The position numbers and the translations under genes are program-made. Below the pieces are notes generated by a model. The model searched no databases. It saw nothing but the letters and a program-made list of their open reading frames with translations, and had not been told where the DNA came from. DNA of 64,000 nt from Fundidesulfovibrio putealis DSM 16056. Lineage in GTDB: Bacteria > Desulfobacterota > Desulfovibrionia > Desulfovibrionales > Desulfovibrionaceae. Shown one piece after another: positions 1 to 8,472 of this stretch; position 1 is the first letter of the stretch, and each line of letters starts with the position of its first letter. The stretch spans positions 496,001 to 560,000 of the forward strand of contig NZ_AUBQ01000003.1 in the NCBI RefSeq assembly GCF_000429325.1. Reading direction: 5' to 3'.

Positions 1-633
1 CCGGTCTACAACGTGCTGTCCAACATCAAGACTTCGGTCATGATCTACCAGGGCAAGGGCGCGACGCCGTTCGTGTTCAAATGGATCGCCACTCCCGGCA
101 CGCTGATCATCCTGGCCACCATCGTCGGCGGCCTGATCCAGGGCGCGAAGTTCGGCGAGATCAGCATGGTGTTCGGGCGTACCGTGTTGAAACTGTCCAA
201 GTCGGCCCTGACGGTCCTGTGCATCGTGGCCATGTCCAAGGTCATGGCCTACAGCGGCATGATCTCCGCCATCGCGGTGGTCCTGGTGAAGGCTACGGGG
301 CAGTATTTTGCGGCGATCTCTCCGCTCATCGGGGCGCTCGGCACGTTCGTGACAGGCAGCGACACCTCGGCCAACGTGCTTTTCGGCAAGCTCCAGGTGG
401 AGGTCGCCTCGAAAACCGGAGTCGACCCCTACTGGCTGGCGGCCGCCAACACTGCCGGGGCCACGGGCGGCAAGATGATCTCGCCCCAGAGCATCGCCGT
501 TGCCACCGCAGCCACCGGACTCGTGGGGTCCGAGGGCAAGATCCTGAACCAGACGCTCAAGTACTGCATAGTCTATGTGGCCATACTGGGTGTGTTCGTC
601 TATGCGGGGAGCCTCTTCATCATCCCCAGGTAG
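1..633 (+). CDS. lctP: L-lactate permease, C-terminal part (cut by window start)
   Basis: Inner-membrane permease of the LctP/LldP family that imports lactate with protons. The reading frame is open from base 1, so only the last 210 residues are present. Visible features are four or five hydrophobic segments and the family stretch around GTFVTGSDTSANVLFG followed by AANTAGATGGKMISPQSIAVA, which is typical of the C-terminal third of lactate permeases. The stop is at 631-633. The lactate oxidation genes lie about 2.4 kb downstream on the same strand, which supports lactate as substrate, although two unrelated genes lie between. A weak GC hairpin lies just after the stop. Family assignment is firm; substrate is inferred from family and context. 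Confidence 0.93.
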   Translation, partial: PVYNVLSNIKTSVMIYQGKGATPFVFKWIATPGTLIILATIVGGLIQGAKFGEISMVFGRTVLKLSKSALTVLCIVAMSKVMAYSGMISAIAVVLVKATGQYFAAISPLIGALGTFVTGSDTSANVLFGKLQVEVASKTGVDPYWLAAANTAGATGGKMISPQSIAVATAATGLVGSEGKILNQTLKYCIVYVAILGVFVYAGSLFIIPR

Positions 634-821
634 TTGCATGGCGCGCCGCCTTGAACCGGCGCAATGAATCGAACCGGCGGCAGTCTTTCCAGGCCTCGAT
701 GGTCGCATGACCACTCGTGGGCGCAGGGTAGGCTGCCGTCTTCGTTTCGAGCGGGGCATGGCGTCCCTGCGCATGCTTGCTCCTGCCGCTCCACAAGAGT
801 AGATCACCCGCTGGAGACACC

Positions 822-1814
822 ATGCGCCGCATATTCACCGCTTCCTTGCTGATTTTCGTCCTGGGCCTGACGGGCTTTCTGCCTGTTCGCGCCTTTTCGG
901 CGAGCCTGTGGAGCCCGGCTGAGCTGGCCGCCACCCCGGAGGAACGCAAGGCCGGACGCCTCACCGCGCCGGACCTGACCCCTCCCGACCGTACAGCCCC
1001 CCTGGCGGCGTTGGCTCCTCTCCCGCCAGAGAGGCGCGGCTCCATCCGCCGCGTGGACACGGGCGGCGAGAAGCTGGTGGCCCTGACCTTCGACCTGTGC
1101 GAGCTCTCGGACCAGCGCGCAGGCTATGACGGCGCAATAGTCGACTACCTGCGCGCCGAGGGCGTTCCCGCCACGTTCTTCGCCAGCGGCAAGTGGCTGC
1201 GCTCGCATCCGGAGCGCTCCATGCAGCTTCTGGCTGACCCACTGTTCGAGGTGGGCAGCCACGCCTGGACCCACGGCAACTTCGGGGTGCTCTCTCCTGA
1301 GCGCATGCGCGAGCAGATCGCCTGGACCCAGGCGCAGTACGAGCTGACCCGCGAGGCCATGGTGCAGCTGGCCGCGAAACGCGGGTTGCCGGAATTGGCT
1401 GCGGCGTCGCCTGCCAGCATCCGGGTGTTCCGCTTCCCCTACGGGCGCTGCCGGGCCGAGGCCCTGGAACTGCTGGCCGGGATGGGCATCGCCGCCGTGC
1501 AATGGGATGTGAACATGATGGACGCCGCCAAGACGCGCACCGCCCAGACCGTGGCCAGGGACGTGGAGCGCGGCGTAAAGCCCGGCTCCATCGTGCTGGG
1601 GCATGCCAACGGATTCGGCTACGCCACGGCGGACGCTCTGCGGCTGATCGTCCCGGCCCTGCGCGCCAAGGGCTATCGGTTCGTCACCGTGAGCGCGCTG
1701 CTGGACGCAGGGCGCGCCGTGACCGCTGCACAGTGTTATGATTCGCGCCCCGGCGACACGGACGTGTACGACGTCCTGTTCGGGGACGGTACCGTGCATC
1801 GGCGAAACAAGTAA
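822..1814 (+). CDS. Secreted polysaccharide deacetylase family protein
   Basis: Predicted exported carbohydrate esterase of the NodB/CE4 fold, 330 residues. The start was set at the ATG at 822, which has GGAG 5 bases upstream and gives an N-terminal signal peptide (RRIFTASLLIFVLG, cleaved near ARAFSA-like residues 24-28); a longer frame opens at 777 with TTG but lacks a ribosome site. Motif 1 is TFD at residues 89-91, though the usual second Asp is replaced (TFDLCE). The metal-binding HxxxH is at 147-151 (SHAWTH) and the RFPYG motif follows near residue 204. The altered motif 1 is seen in some proteobacterial members. The substrate, probably a cell-wall or capsular N-acetyl sugar, cannot be told from sequence. 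Confidence 0.85.
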   Translation: MRRIFTASLLIFVLGLTGFLPVRAFSASLWSPAELAATPEERKAGRLTAPDLTPPDRTAPLAALAPLPPERRGSIRRVDTGGEKLVALTFDLCELSDQRAGYDGAIVDYLRAEGVPATFFASGKWLRSHPERSMQLLADPLFEVGSHAWTHGNFGVLSPERMREQIAWTQAQYELTREAMVQLAAKRGLPELAAASPASIRVFRFPYGRCRAEALELLAGMGIAAVQWDVNMMDAAKTRTAQTVARDVERGVKPGSIVLGHANGFGYATADALRLIVPALRAKGYRFVTVSALLDAGRAVTAAQCYDSRPGDTDVYDVLFGDGTVHRRNK

Positions 1815-1955
1815 GCGCGCGGGTGATGAGAAGGGCCGGAAATCCGTCCTGATTGTTGTCAGGTACGCATCCGCTTGGTATGGCATGCAGAAGTCGTCGG
1901 CAGGACGTTCCTTGCAGGCGGCTCGTGTTTATCCCGAATCGCTGGAGGTGCCGTC

Positions 1956-2588
1956 ATGCCGCGTCTGATCTATGTCCTGGCCGTTCTGGCCATGCTGTGC
2001 TTCTCAGGCGTTCAGGCCCGCGCCCAATCGGGGAGCCTGTCCCTGAGCGACGAATCAATCCAGGACGCGCTTGGCTTACTGGGTGGTATCTCCCTTGGCG
2101 GACTGAACAATGTCTCCGGCGTGTCCGCGCCCAGCATTGCCATCGGCAGCGGGGCGTCCTCCACATCCAGCAGCCTGTCCGGGTTCGTGTCCTCGCTGTT
2201 CAATCCGGGCTCCAGCACGCTGGACCTCTCTTCAACCCAGGCGAACACGGGATCGCTGGGCAGCCTGTTCGAGTCGCTCTTCGGCACGCTGGCCAGCGCC
2301 GTGTCCAGTGGCACGTCCGGCAGCACGCCGTCGCTGTCGCAGCTCTTTTCCCAGCAGAACCTGAACCTGGCCCCGAGCTTCTCCTCGTCCATCCAGAACA
2401 TCCTCTCGCCGCTTGCGTCCGGGACTTCCGGCCAGGATTGGGCGGGCCTCCAGACCAGCGTCCAGAACAACCTGAGCGCCCTGCAACCGGTCACGGCGCT
2501 TCAGGGCAGCGCGTCCTCGGTGAACACCACCACCAACAATGGCTTTACCTTGTCCATTTCAGGTTTCAGCTTCAACTTCGGCGATTGA
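1956..2588 (+). CDS. Secreted Ser/Gly/Asn-rich protein, function unknown
   Basis: A 210-residue protein with a clean signal peptide (residues 1-25, ending VQARAQ). The start at 1956 has GGAGG 7 bases upstream. The mature part is low in charge and rich in Ser, Gly, Leu, Asn and Thr, with repeated SSLF/GSLFESLFG-like segments, which suggests a surface or extracellular structural protein. I recognise no family. It follows the deacetylase by 141 bases and may share its transcript. It is followed by a hairpin at 2700-2728. Confidence 0.7.
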   Translation: MPRLIYVLAVLAMLCFSGVQARAQSGSLSLSDESIQDALGLLGGISLGGLNNVSGVSAPSIAIGSGASSTSSSLSGFVSSLFNPGSSTLDLSSTQANTGSLGSLFESLFGTLASAVSSGTSGSTPSLSQLFSQQNLNLAPSFSSSIQNILSPLASGTSGQDWAGLQTSVQNNLSALQPVTALQGSASSVNTTTNNGFTLSISGFSFNFGD

Positions 2589-2699
2589 TGCGGCCTTTGG
2601 AGCGTTTGGGAGACCAGGGCGGGCTCCATACGGCAAGCGTCCTGTTTCCTGTGTGAGACGATAGGGCGCTCCTGCTCCTTGCACGCGCAGGCCTCCCCG

Positions 2700-2728
2700 C
2701 CGGGTGCGGCTCATGGGCCGCACACCGG
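2700..2728 (+). terminator. Candidate hairpin terminator after the Ser-rich gene
   Basis: GTGCGGC and GCCGCAC pair around the 6-base loop TCATGG, with extra CCGG/CCGG pairing below a small bulge. There is no U-run directly after it, so intrinsic termination is uncertain. Confidence 0.35.
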
Positions 2729-3042
2729 AAAACGTGGCTGAAAGCCTCGCTCCAGTGCGCAAATAGCGGCGCGACGAGGTGCAAAATCGCGCCATTTGAC
2801 TTTGCGCGATAATTTAACGTGCTGGAATTAAAGTTTTATATTTGCTTTCTTGACCAGTGCGGTCCGCAATCGCGTTTCAACCGCGAAAACATGCCATTCA
2901 GGGCCGAATCCGGCTGGTTGAATTTTTTTTTCCTTTTTTTTGCCGGAAGGCGTAGCAGAGTCTGCAAGGCGGCGCGCCACCATTGGAGCCGCGCTGGAAA
3001 CGGGCGGACCGACCGGACGCCCCCCACCCTGGAGGACCGAAC
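2729..3042 (+). promoter_or_regulatory. AT-rich leader region upstream of the lactate oxidation genes
   Basis: The 454-base gap between 2588 and lutC becomes strongly AT-rich from about 2795 to 2945, in contrast to the rest of the window, including TTGACT at 2796-2801 and two long T runs near 2926-2940. This is where the lut promoter should lie. I could not pair the TTGACT with a good -10 box at normal spacing, nor find a convincing sigma-54 site, so no promoter is pinpointed. Confidence 0.35.
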
Positions 3043-3594
3043 ATGTTTGATCTCTTCAAAGCAAAGGCCGAGGCCGTCAGCGCCGAGGTTCACCGCTTCG
3101 CCACCAAGAGCGAAGGGCTGGCCTTCATCAAGGAAACCTTCCGTACCGAAGGCATCGCGGACGAGCCCAAGAAGTACGCCGTCTGGACCGACTGCCCCAT
3201 CCTGGAAGGCGTCGATAAGGACGAGATGGCCAAGGAATTTCCCGGCCTGAAGTTCAACGTCACCCGCGACCTGGCCGAGCAGTCCCACATCGGCGTCACC
3301 CAGATGCAGTGGGGCCTGGCCAACACGGGCACCGTGGCCCAGAACTCAACCGCCGCCGCCGAGCGCCTGGCGTCCTCGCTGTCCTGGATTCACGTGGCCA
3401 TCGTGGGCACGGCCAACATCCTGCCCGACATGCCCGCGCTTCTGGAGACCGTGCACCCCAAGGACTGCGCCTATCTGGCCCTCATCACCGGGCCGAGCCG
3501 CACCGCTGACATCGAGCGCGTGCTCACCATCGGCGTCCACGGCCCTGAGAGACTGATCATTGTCTGCATCGACGACCTGGGAGGGGCGAACTAA
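3043..3594 (+). CDS. lutC: LUD-domain lactate utilization protein (LutC/LldG type)
   Basis: Small subunit of the iron-sulfur lactate dehydrogenase system (LutABC/LldEFG), which oxidises lactate to pyruvate on the cytoplasmic side of the membrane. The 183-residue length fits LutC. The LUD fold is seen in the segment from GLAFIKETF through GVTQMQWGLANTGTVAQNSTAAAERLASSLSWIHVAIVG to the terminal ITGPSRTADIERVLTIGVHGPERLIIVCID. The ATG at 3043 has GGAGG 7 bases upstream; an upstream in-frame start is rejected. Its stop overlaps the ATG of the next gene (TAATG), so the two are translationally coupled. In Desulfovibrio the equivalent pair is the lactate-inducible enzyme of the organic acid oxidation region. 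Confidence 0.9.
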   Translation: MFDLFKAKAEAVSAEVHRFATKSEGLAFIKETFRTEGIADEPKKYAVWTDCPILEGVDKDEMAKEFPGLKFNVTRDLAEQSHIGVTQMQWGLANTGTVAQNSTAAAERLASSLSWIHVAIVGTANILPDMPALLETVHPKDCAYLALITGPSRTADIERVLTIGVHGPERLIIVCIDDLGGAN

Positions 3595-5729
3595 TGGCCA
3601 GCACTGAATTTAAGGAATCGGTAGACAAGGCGCTTAAAAACGCCAACCTGACCGGCGCGCTCGGCCGCTTCTCCGAAGCCTACGCCGTGGCCCGCAAGAA
3701 CGCCTACGCAGGCATCGACTTCGAACAGCTGCGCGGACGCGTCGCCGCCATCAAGGGCTACGCCGCCGAACACATGGACGAGCTGGCCGAGCAGTTCACC
3801 AAGGCCGCCACCGCGCGCGGCGCCAAGGTGTTCCGCGCCAACTCCCCCCAGCAGGTCAAGGAGTACATCGCCAATCTCTGCCGCGAGAAGGGCGTCAAGC
3901 GCATCGTGAAGTCCAAGTCCATGGCCACCGAGGAGATCCACCTGAACGACCACCTGATCAAGCAGGGCATTCAGGTGAACGAGACGGACCTTGGCGAATG
4001 GATCATCCAGCTGGCCGGACAGACCCCCTCGCACATGGTCATGCCCGCCATCCACATGACCCGCGACGAGGTGGCCGACCTGTTCAGCAAGGAAATTGAC
4101 GAGCGCCTGTCCAACGACATCCCCAAGCTGGTCAAGGTGGCCCGCAAGGAGTTGCGCACCAAGTTCCTCCAGGCCGACATGGGCATCACCGGCGGCAACA
4201 TGGCCATCGCCGAGACCGGCACCATCGCCCTGGTGACCAACGAGGGCAACGCCCGCCTGACCACCACCCTGCCCAAGATCCACGTGGCCGTGGTGGGCCT
4301 TGAGAAGCTGGTGCCCAACTGGGCCGACGCCGCCCCCATCCTGGTGGCCCTGCCCAAGAGCGCAACCAGCCAGCAGCTCACCAGCTACGTGAGCCTGATC
4401 ACCGGCCCCACCCCCAACGACGACGGCTCCATGAAGGAGATGCACATCATCCTCATGGACAACAAGCGCTCCGAGATGGCGGCCGACCCCATCTTCAAGC
4501 AGGCCCTGCAGTGCATCCGCTGCGCCTCCTGCCTGAACGTCTGCCCGGTCTACCGTCTGGTGGGCGGCCACGTGTTCGGCAAGGTCTACACCGGCGGCAT
4601 CGGCACCATCCTCACCGCCTGGTTCGACGAGCTCAAGCGCAGCGAGGAAATCCAGAGCCTGTGCATCCAGTGCGGCAACTGCAAGCAGGTCTGCCCCGGC
4701 CAGATCGACATCCCGGCCCTCATCCTGGAGATCCGCCGCAGGCTGACCCAGGAGCAGGGGCAGGGCGTGGTCCAGAAGACCATCTTCTCGGTGGTCAACA
4801 ACCGCAAGATCTTCCACGGCATGCTGCGCGCCGCCTCCAAGGTGCAGGGACTGGTGGCCAAGGACGGCTTCATCCGCCACCTGCCCATGTTCCTGTCCGA
4901 GCTCTCCGAGTTCAGGAGCCTGCCCGCCATCGCGGACAAGCCCTTCCGCGACGTGTTCGACACCATCCAGCAGCCCGTTCTCCAGAAGAAGATCGCCTTC
5001 TACGGCGGCTGCCTGATCGACTTCGCCTACCCCGAGATGGGCGTGAAGCTGGTCAAGATCCTGAACAAGGCCGGATACAACGTCACCTTCCCCAAGGATC
5101 AGACCTGCTGCGGCGCGCCTGCGCGCTACAACGGCGCCTATGAAGTGGCCGCCGACAACGCCACGGACAACATCAAGGCCCTGCTGTCGGAAGAGGTGGA
5201 CTACGTTGTCTCCGCCTGCCCCACCTGCACCTGCGCCCTGAAGCACGAGTTCATCGAGGTCTACGAGAGCGTGGGCAGGCGCGACATGCTGCCCAAGGCC
5301 CGCCGCCTGGCCACCAAGACCGTGGACTTCTCCACCCTGGTGAAGCAGCTGGTGGACGAGGGCAAGCTGAGCTTCAAGGAAGGCCAGAGCCTGGGCACCA
5401 TCACCTACCACGACTCCTGCCACCTGAAGCGCACCCTGCACGCCGAGAATGAGCCCAGGGAGCTGTTGACCCAGGCTGGCTACCAGATCGAAGAGATGTT
5501 CGAGTGCGACATGTGCTGCGGCATGGGCGGGTCCTACTCCCTGAAGTTCCCGGAGATCTCCAAGCCCATCCTCACCCGCAAGCTCGGCAACATCAAGGCT
5601 TCGGGCGCCCAGACCGTGGCCATGGACTGCCCCGGCTGCGTCATGCAGATCAAGGGCGGCTTCGACAAGGACGGCGCCAGGGTGAACGTGAAGCACACCG
5701 TGGAACTCCTGGCCGACCAGCTGAAATAA
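3594..5729 (+). CDS. lutB: LutB-LutA fusion: LUD, 2x[4Fe-4S] and CCG domains, lactate dehydrogenase subunit
   Basis: Catalytic/electron-transfer subunit of 711 residues for lactate oxidation. Residues about 1-290 are the LutB LUD domain (GNMAIAETGTIALVTNEGNAR; ending SYVSLITGPT). Two ferredoxin cysteine sets follow: C307, C310, C313, C317 and C357, C360, C363, C367. The C-terminal half, from about 465, carries two CCG (cysteine-rich) domains as in LutA/LldE, seen in FYGGCLIDFAYPEMG with TCCGAP, and YHDSCHLKR with CDMCCGMGG. In Bacillus and E. coli LutA and LutB are separate chains; the fused form is known from Desulfovibrio. It starts on the A of the lutC stop codon and is followed by a strong hairpin at 5741. 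Confidence 0.92.
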   Translation: MASTEFKESVDKALKNANLTGALGRFSEAYAVARKNAYAGIDFEQLRGRVAAIKGYAAEHMDELAEQFTKAATARGAKVFRANSPQQVKEYIANLCREKGVKRIVKSKSMATEEIHLNDHLIKQGIQVNETDLGEWIIQLAGQTPSHMVMPAIHMTRDEVADLFSKEIDERLSNDIPKLVKVARKELRTKFLQADMGITGGNMAIAETGTIALVTNEGNARLTTTLPKIHVAVVGLEKLVPNWADAAPILVALPKSATSQQLTSYVSLITGPTPNDDGSMKEMHIILMDNKRSEMAADPIFKQALQCIRCASCLNVCPVYRLVGGHVFGKVYTGGIGTILTAWFDELKRSEEIQSLCIQCGNCKQVCPGQIDIPALILEIRRRLTQEQGQGVVQKTIFSVVNNRKIFHGMLRAASKVQGLVAKDGFIRHLPMFLSELSEFRSLPAIADKPFRDVFDTIQQPVLQKKIAFYGGCLIDFAYPEMGVKLVKILNKAGYNVTFPKDQTCCGAPARYNGAYEVAADNATDNIKALLSEEVDYVVSACPTCTCALKHEFIEVYESVGRRDMLPKARRLATKTVDFSTLVKQLVDEGKLSFKEGQSLGTITYHDSCHLKRTLHAENEPRELLTQAGYQIEEMFECDMCCGMGGSYSLKFPEISKPILTRKLGNIKASGAQTVAMDCPGCVMQIKGGFDKDGARVNVKHTVELLADQLK

Positions 5730-5740
5730 CGAATGAATAA

Positions 5741-5773
5741 CCGGACGCTCCGCCATCGCGGCGGAGCGTCCGG
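5741..5773 (+). terminator. Strong hairpin terminator of the lutC-lutB unit
   Basis: A perfect 14-bp GC-rich stem (CCGGACGCTCCGCC and its complement) with a 5-base loop ATCGC begins 11 bases after the lutB stop. No U-run follows, so it may act as a stabiliser or a Rho-assisted stop. Confidence 0.6.
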
Positions 5774-5886
5774 CAAGATATCTCCCGGTCGAATGGCGGC
5801 CCTCGCAGGGAAATCGGTCGCCCTGCGGGGGCCGCCGTCTCTTTGAGGGCACGCCCGACTGCCTGTGAAGGCCGTCCAAATGAGAA

Positions 5887-5912
5887 GGCGGGAGCAATCC
5901 GATGCTCCCGCC
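5887..5912 (-). terminator. Terminator for the exported protein at 6013-6576
   Basis: The stem GGCGGGAGCA/TGCTCCCGCC (10 bp) has a 6-base loop and, read on the minus strand, is followed by TTCTCATTT. The same 10-base stem recurs in the terminator at 6708-6740. Confidence 0.55.
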
Positions 5913-6012
5913 CCAAAAGATCAGGCTCCGTGCAAACTTTCCCCGTCCTCCAGCCTTACGAACCACCCACCCACCGGCTCAGTCCGGGCAATAGGACTCG
6001 CATCCTGATCCC

Positions 6013-6576
6013 TTAAATGCCGCCGGGCTTGGGCGAGGTCAGGGGCTTGCCCTTGGCCACGTAGTCCTCCACGGGCAGGTTGGCCTTCTTGAAGATGTCG
6101 TTGTTCATGATGATGAAGGTGATGACCTTGTTGGTCTCGCGCATGATGATGGTGATCTTGTCGTCCTGCCAGGCGTTGCGCTGGCTCACCTGGTCCATGA
6201 ACACCGGCGCGCCGAACTGCTGGATGAAGAACGCGGTGAGGTCCTTGGCCTTGCTCTCGTCAGCGGGAACGATCACGATCCCGCCGAATTTCTTGTCGAT
6301 GAAGGTGAAGCTCATCTTAACGGGGATGTTGTTCACGTTCATGGCCGTTCCGCCCTGTACCGGGACATTGATGGCCGAGCCGGACGCTTCGAAGCCTCCG
6401 AACTGGATGCCCCTGCCCTGGATGTCGCTTATGCTCTGTCCCCAGTTAATGCCGCGAAACCCGGCGTGCATTTCCGACAGGTCGTTGGGTCTGCCTCCCT
6501 GGGCGAATGCCAGAGAACAGGAAAGCAAGGTTGCCATCAGGGCGAGGGCCGAAGCCAGGGGAAAGCGGCGCATCAT
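6013..6576 (-). CDS. Exported protein of unknown function
   Basis: A 187-residue protein with a signal peptide (MMRRFPLASALALMATLL, cleaved after AFAQ). The start was placed at 6576 because GGAGG sits 6 bases before the double ATG; the frame runs on upstream without a ribosome site. The mature part has a motif GFRGINWGQSISDIQG near its start, like proteins that monitor an FxGixwG-type repeat in delta-proteobacteria, and a C-terminal part predicted to be alpha/beta (FIDKKFGGIVIVP; ITIIMRETNKVITFIIMN). I do not recognise a named family. It is monocistronic, with its own terminator at 5887-5912. Confidence 0.7.
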   Translation of the reverse strand: MMRRFPLASALALMATLLSCSLAFAQGGRPNDLSEMHAGFRGINWGQSISDIQGRGIQFGGFEASGSAINVPVQGGTAMNVNNIPVKMSFTFIDKKFGGIVIVPADESKAKDLTAFFIQQFGAPVFMDQVSQRNAWQDDKITIIMRETNKVITFIIMNNDIFKKANLPVEDYVAKGKPLTSPKPGGI

Positions 6577-6707
6577 AGAGAGCCTCCATGGGGGTGATGA
6601 TTCCAGCGTAGTATGAAAATGCCTCTTTGCAGCGCCGGTGTCAACGAGAGGCGTGCCGCCGGGCGTAAGCCGCAACGAGGGATGCGCCGACCAAGCAAGG
6701 CCAAAAA

Positions 6708-6740
6708 AATCGGCGGGAGCACGGACTGCTCCCGCCGATT
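6708..6740 (-). terminator. Rho-independent terminator of the small exported protein
   Basis: A 14-bp stem (AATCGGCGGGAGCA and complement) with a 5-base loop is followed on the minus strand by a run of T residues (the A-run at 6703-6709). It ends the gene at 6762-6989. Confidence 0.85.
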
Positions 6741-6761
6741 CAAACAAACCGGAAGAAATAC

Positions 6762-6989
6762 TTATTTCTTCTTGGCGGCCTTGGGGGCTTCCTTGCCGGG
6801 AGCGGGGTAGTTCATGACGATTCCGCCCATCTTCATGCAGTCATTGGTGGTGGCGGTCATGACTTTCTTGTCGCCCACGGAGCATTCCCACTTGGGGGCA
6901 GCCTTGGGGGCTTTGGCCTTGGCGGCGAAAGCGGCTCCGGCGGAAAGGGACATGGCAAGGACCAGGGCGGTTGCAAGCAGCTTCTTCAT
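6762..6989 (-). CDS. Small exported Lys/Ala-rich protein
   Basis: A 75-residue protein with a typical signal peptide (MKKLLATALVLAMSLSAGAAFA) and a short mature part that contains two cysteines (WECSV and NDCMKMGG), which could form a disulfide, and a basic Lys-rich tail ending KAAKKK. GGAG is found 9 bases before the ATG. The family is unknown. It is flanked by a strong terminator and by the palindromic site at 7055-7085, which suggests regulated, single-gene transcription. Confidence 0.75.
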   Translation of the reverse strand: MKKLLATALVLAMSLSAGAAFAAKAKAPKAAPKWECSVGDKKVMTATTNDCMKMGGIVMNYPAPGKEAPKAAKKK

Positions 6990-7054
6990 GGCGATAGACT
7001 CCTATCGAAAGGTTTTCCGGCATCTTAGCCAAGCCGAAGCCTAGCGGCAAGAAG

Positions 7055-7085
7055 TTTCATGAACGAATGTTCATGTTTCATGAAA
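7055..7085. promoter_or_regulatory. Nested palindromes, candidate operator
   Basis: The sequence holds TTTCATGAA twice (7055-7063 and 7076-7084) and a perfect inverted repeat CATGAAC-GAAT-GTTCATG (7058-7075). It lies 66 bases upstream of the small exported gene at 6989 on the minus strand. The arrangement looks like a binding site for a dimeric repressor of the TetR sort; the regulator is not identified. Confidence 0.45.
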
Positions 7086-7209
7086 GTAATCCTTACCGCC
7101 CGTTCTGTGTCTGGAGCCGCCACGTTCCCTTCACCTCATGTGCCAGACAACATTGGAATGTTACGCATGTTGCCGGCATTATCAGTGGACAGCCGCCCCG
7201 CCCCCGGCC

Positions 7210-8472
7210 TTACGCCAGAAGCGTGCTCGCCTCGCGCATCAGCTGCGCGATTGCCAGCCCCTGCGGGCAGGCTTTCTCCGCCTGGGAGTAGTCCACGTCC
7301 AGAAGCCTCAAGCGGGTTTCCTCGGGCAGCGCGGCGAACACCTCGCGGGCCAGCTCCGGCTCGGCGTAGTCGCGGTAGTACATCAGGCAGCGCATCACGT
7401 CGTTCACCGGCACCAGCCCGCCCACCGCGCCCTGGCAGATGCTGCCGCATCCGGCGCAGTAGTCGCCCTTGGTGCACTCGGCCAGCCGGGTGAACACGTC
7501 CACGTCCTCGCGGGCAAGCGTTGTCTTGTCGCGGGCGCAGGCCACGTTGGCCGAGAGGATGGTCAGGTTGGGCATCTGGGAGCAGATGCTGGCGATTTCA
7601 GGATTGTCCCACACGGCCTTGAGCTTGGCCTGCTTGTCGGTGAAGCCCCGCTCCAGGAAGCGTCCGGCCAGGGTCAGCTCCTCCGGGGTGTCGGTCTTCA
7701 CCGGACCGCCGCCCTGGGTCTTCATGGCCACCACGCCGATGCCCGCCTTGACGCAGTCGGCCAGGGCCTGCTTCATCTTGGGGGTCTGCATCAGCCGGTA
7801 GTTGTAGGTGACCATGACGGCGTCGATCCAGTCCAGCTTGGCCGCAGCCAGCATGCAGTCTTCCATGTTGGTGTGGGTGCTGAAGCCGAAGAATTTGATC
7901 TTTCCGGCCTTCTTCATCTCGGCGGCCCACTCTTTGTAGGGCTTCATCTCGTCCACGCTGCCGATGGCGTGGATGAAGAACAGGTCAAGGTAGCTGGTTT
8001 GCAGGCGCTTAAGCGCTGCGTCGAGCTTGGCGGTGTTGTCTACGGAACCGGCTTTGCCGCCGGAGAAGTTGTCGCCGGAGCCTTGCCTGTGGGTGAACTT
8101 GGACACCAGGAAGATGTCCTTGCGCGCCTCGGGGTTGCGGCCGAAGTAGCGGCCGTAGCCCTCCTCGGACAAGCCGTTGCCGTAGGCCTCGGCGGTGTCC
8201 CAGTAGGTGACGCCCCAGGCGTGGGCTTGCTTGAGCAGCAGCTGGTTGTTGATGGTGTCGAACATGCCGCCAAGGCCCAGCACGGAGACGTCCACGCCGG
8301 TCTTGCCGAGCTTGCGCTTGGGGATGGCGGTCAGGCCGGATGCCTGGCTTGCAGTCGGCTGCGTGGCGGCCAGGGCCGCTGCCGGGGCGACGGTGGCCGC
8401 AAGTCCGGTGAGGCTCGCGGTCTTGAGAAAATCCCTGCGGGAGAGTCCTGACTCGGTATTTTTGTCTTTCAT
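7210..8472 (-). CDS. Tat-exported aldo/keto reductase with cysteine-rich tail
   Basis: A 420-residue aldo/keto reductase fold protein with a twin-arginine signal (SRRDFLK at residues 11-17, then a hydrophobic Ala/Leu segment). The AKR tetrad appears intact: Asp and Tyr in DTAEAYGNG, Lys in LVSKF and His in FFIHAIG. After the barrel there is a Cys cluster, YCAGCGSICQGAVGG, plus C in MRCLMYY and ACPQG, resembling the iron-sulfur-linked COG1453-type AKRs. Export is odd because NAD(P)H is cytoplasmic, so electrons may instead come from the adjacent polyferredoxin. The start at 8472 has GGAGG upstream and overlaps the previous stop by ATGA. It is the last gene of the DUF6599/DUF362/polyferredoxin operon. 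Confidence 0.85.
   Translation of the reverse strand: MKDKNTESGLSRRDFLKTASLTGLAATVAPAAALAATQPTASQASGLTAIPKRKLGKTGVDVSVLGLGGMFDTINNQLLLKQAHAWGVTYWDTAEAYGNGLSEEGYGRYFGRNPEARKDIFLVSKFTHRQGSGDNFSGGKAGSVDNTAKLDAALKRLQTSYLDLFFIHAIGSVDEMKPYKEWAAEMKKAGKIKFFGFSTHTNMEDCMLAAAKLDWIDAVMVTYNYRLMQTPKMKQALADCVKAGIGVVAMKTQGGGPVKTDTPEELTLAGRFLERGFTDKQAKLKAVWDNPEIASICSQMPNLTILSANVACARDKTTLAREDVDVFTRLAECTKGDYCAGCGSICQGAVGGLVPVNDVMRCLMYYRDYAEPELAREVFAALPEETRLRLLDVDYSQAEKACPQGLAIAQLMREASTLLA

Noticed and set aside
3591-5966. 791-residue open frame on the minus strand
   Set aside because: It is antisense to lutB, has no family features, is rich in Gly/Leu/His repeats of the kind produced by complementing GC-rich codons, and lacks a ribosome site.
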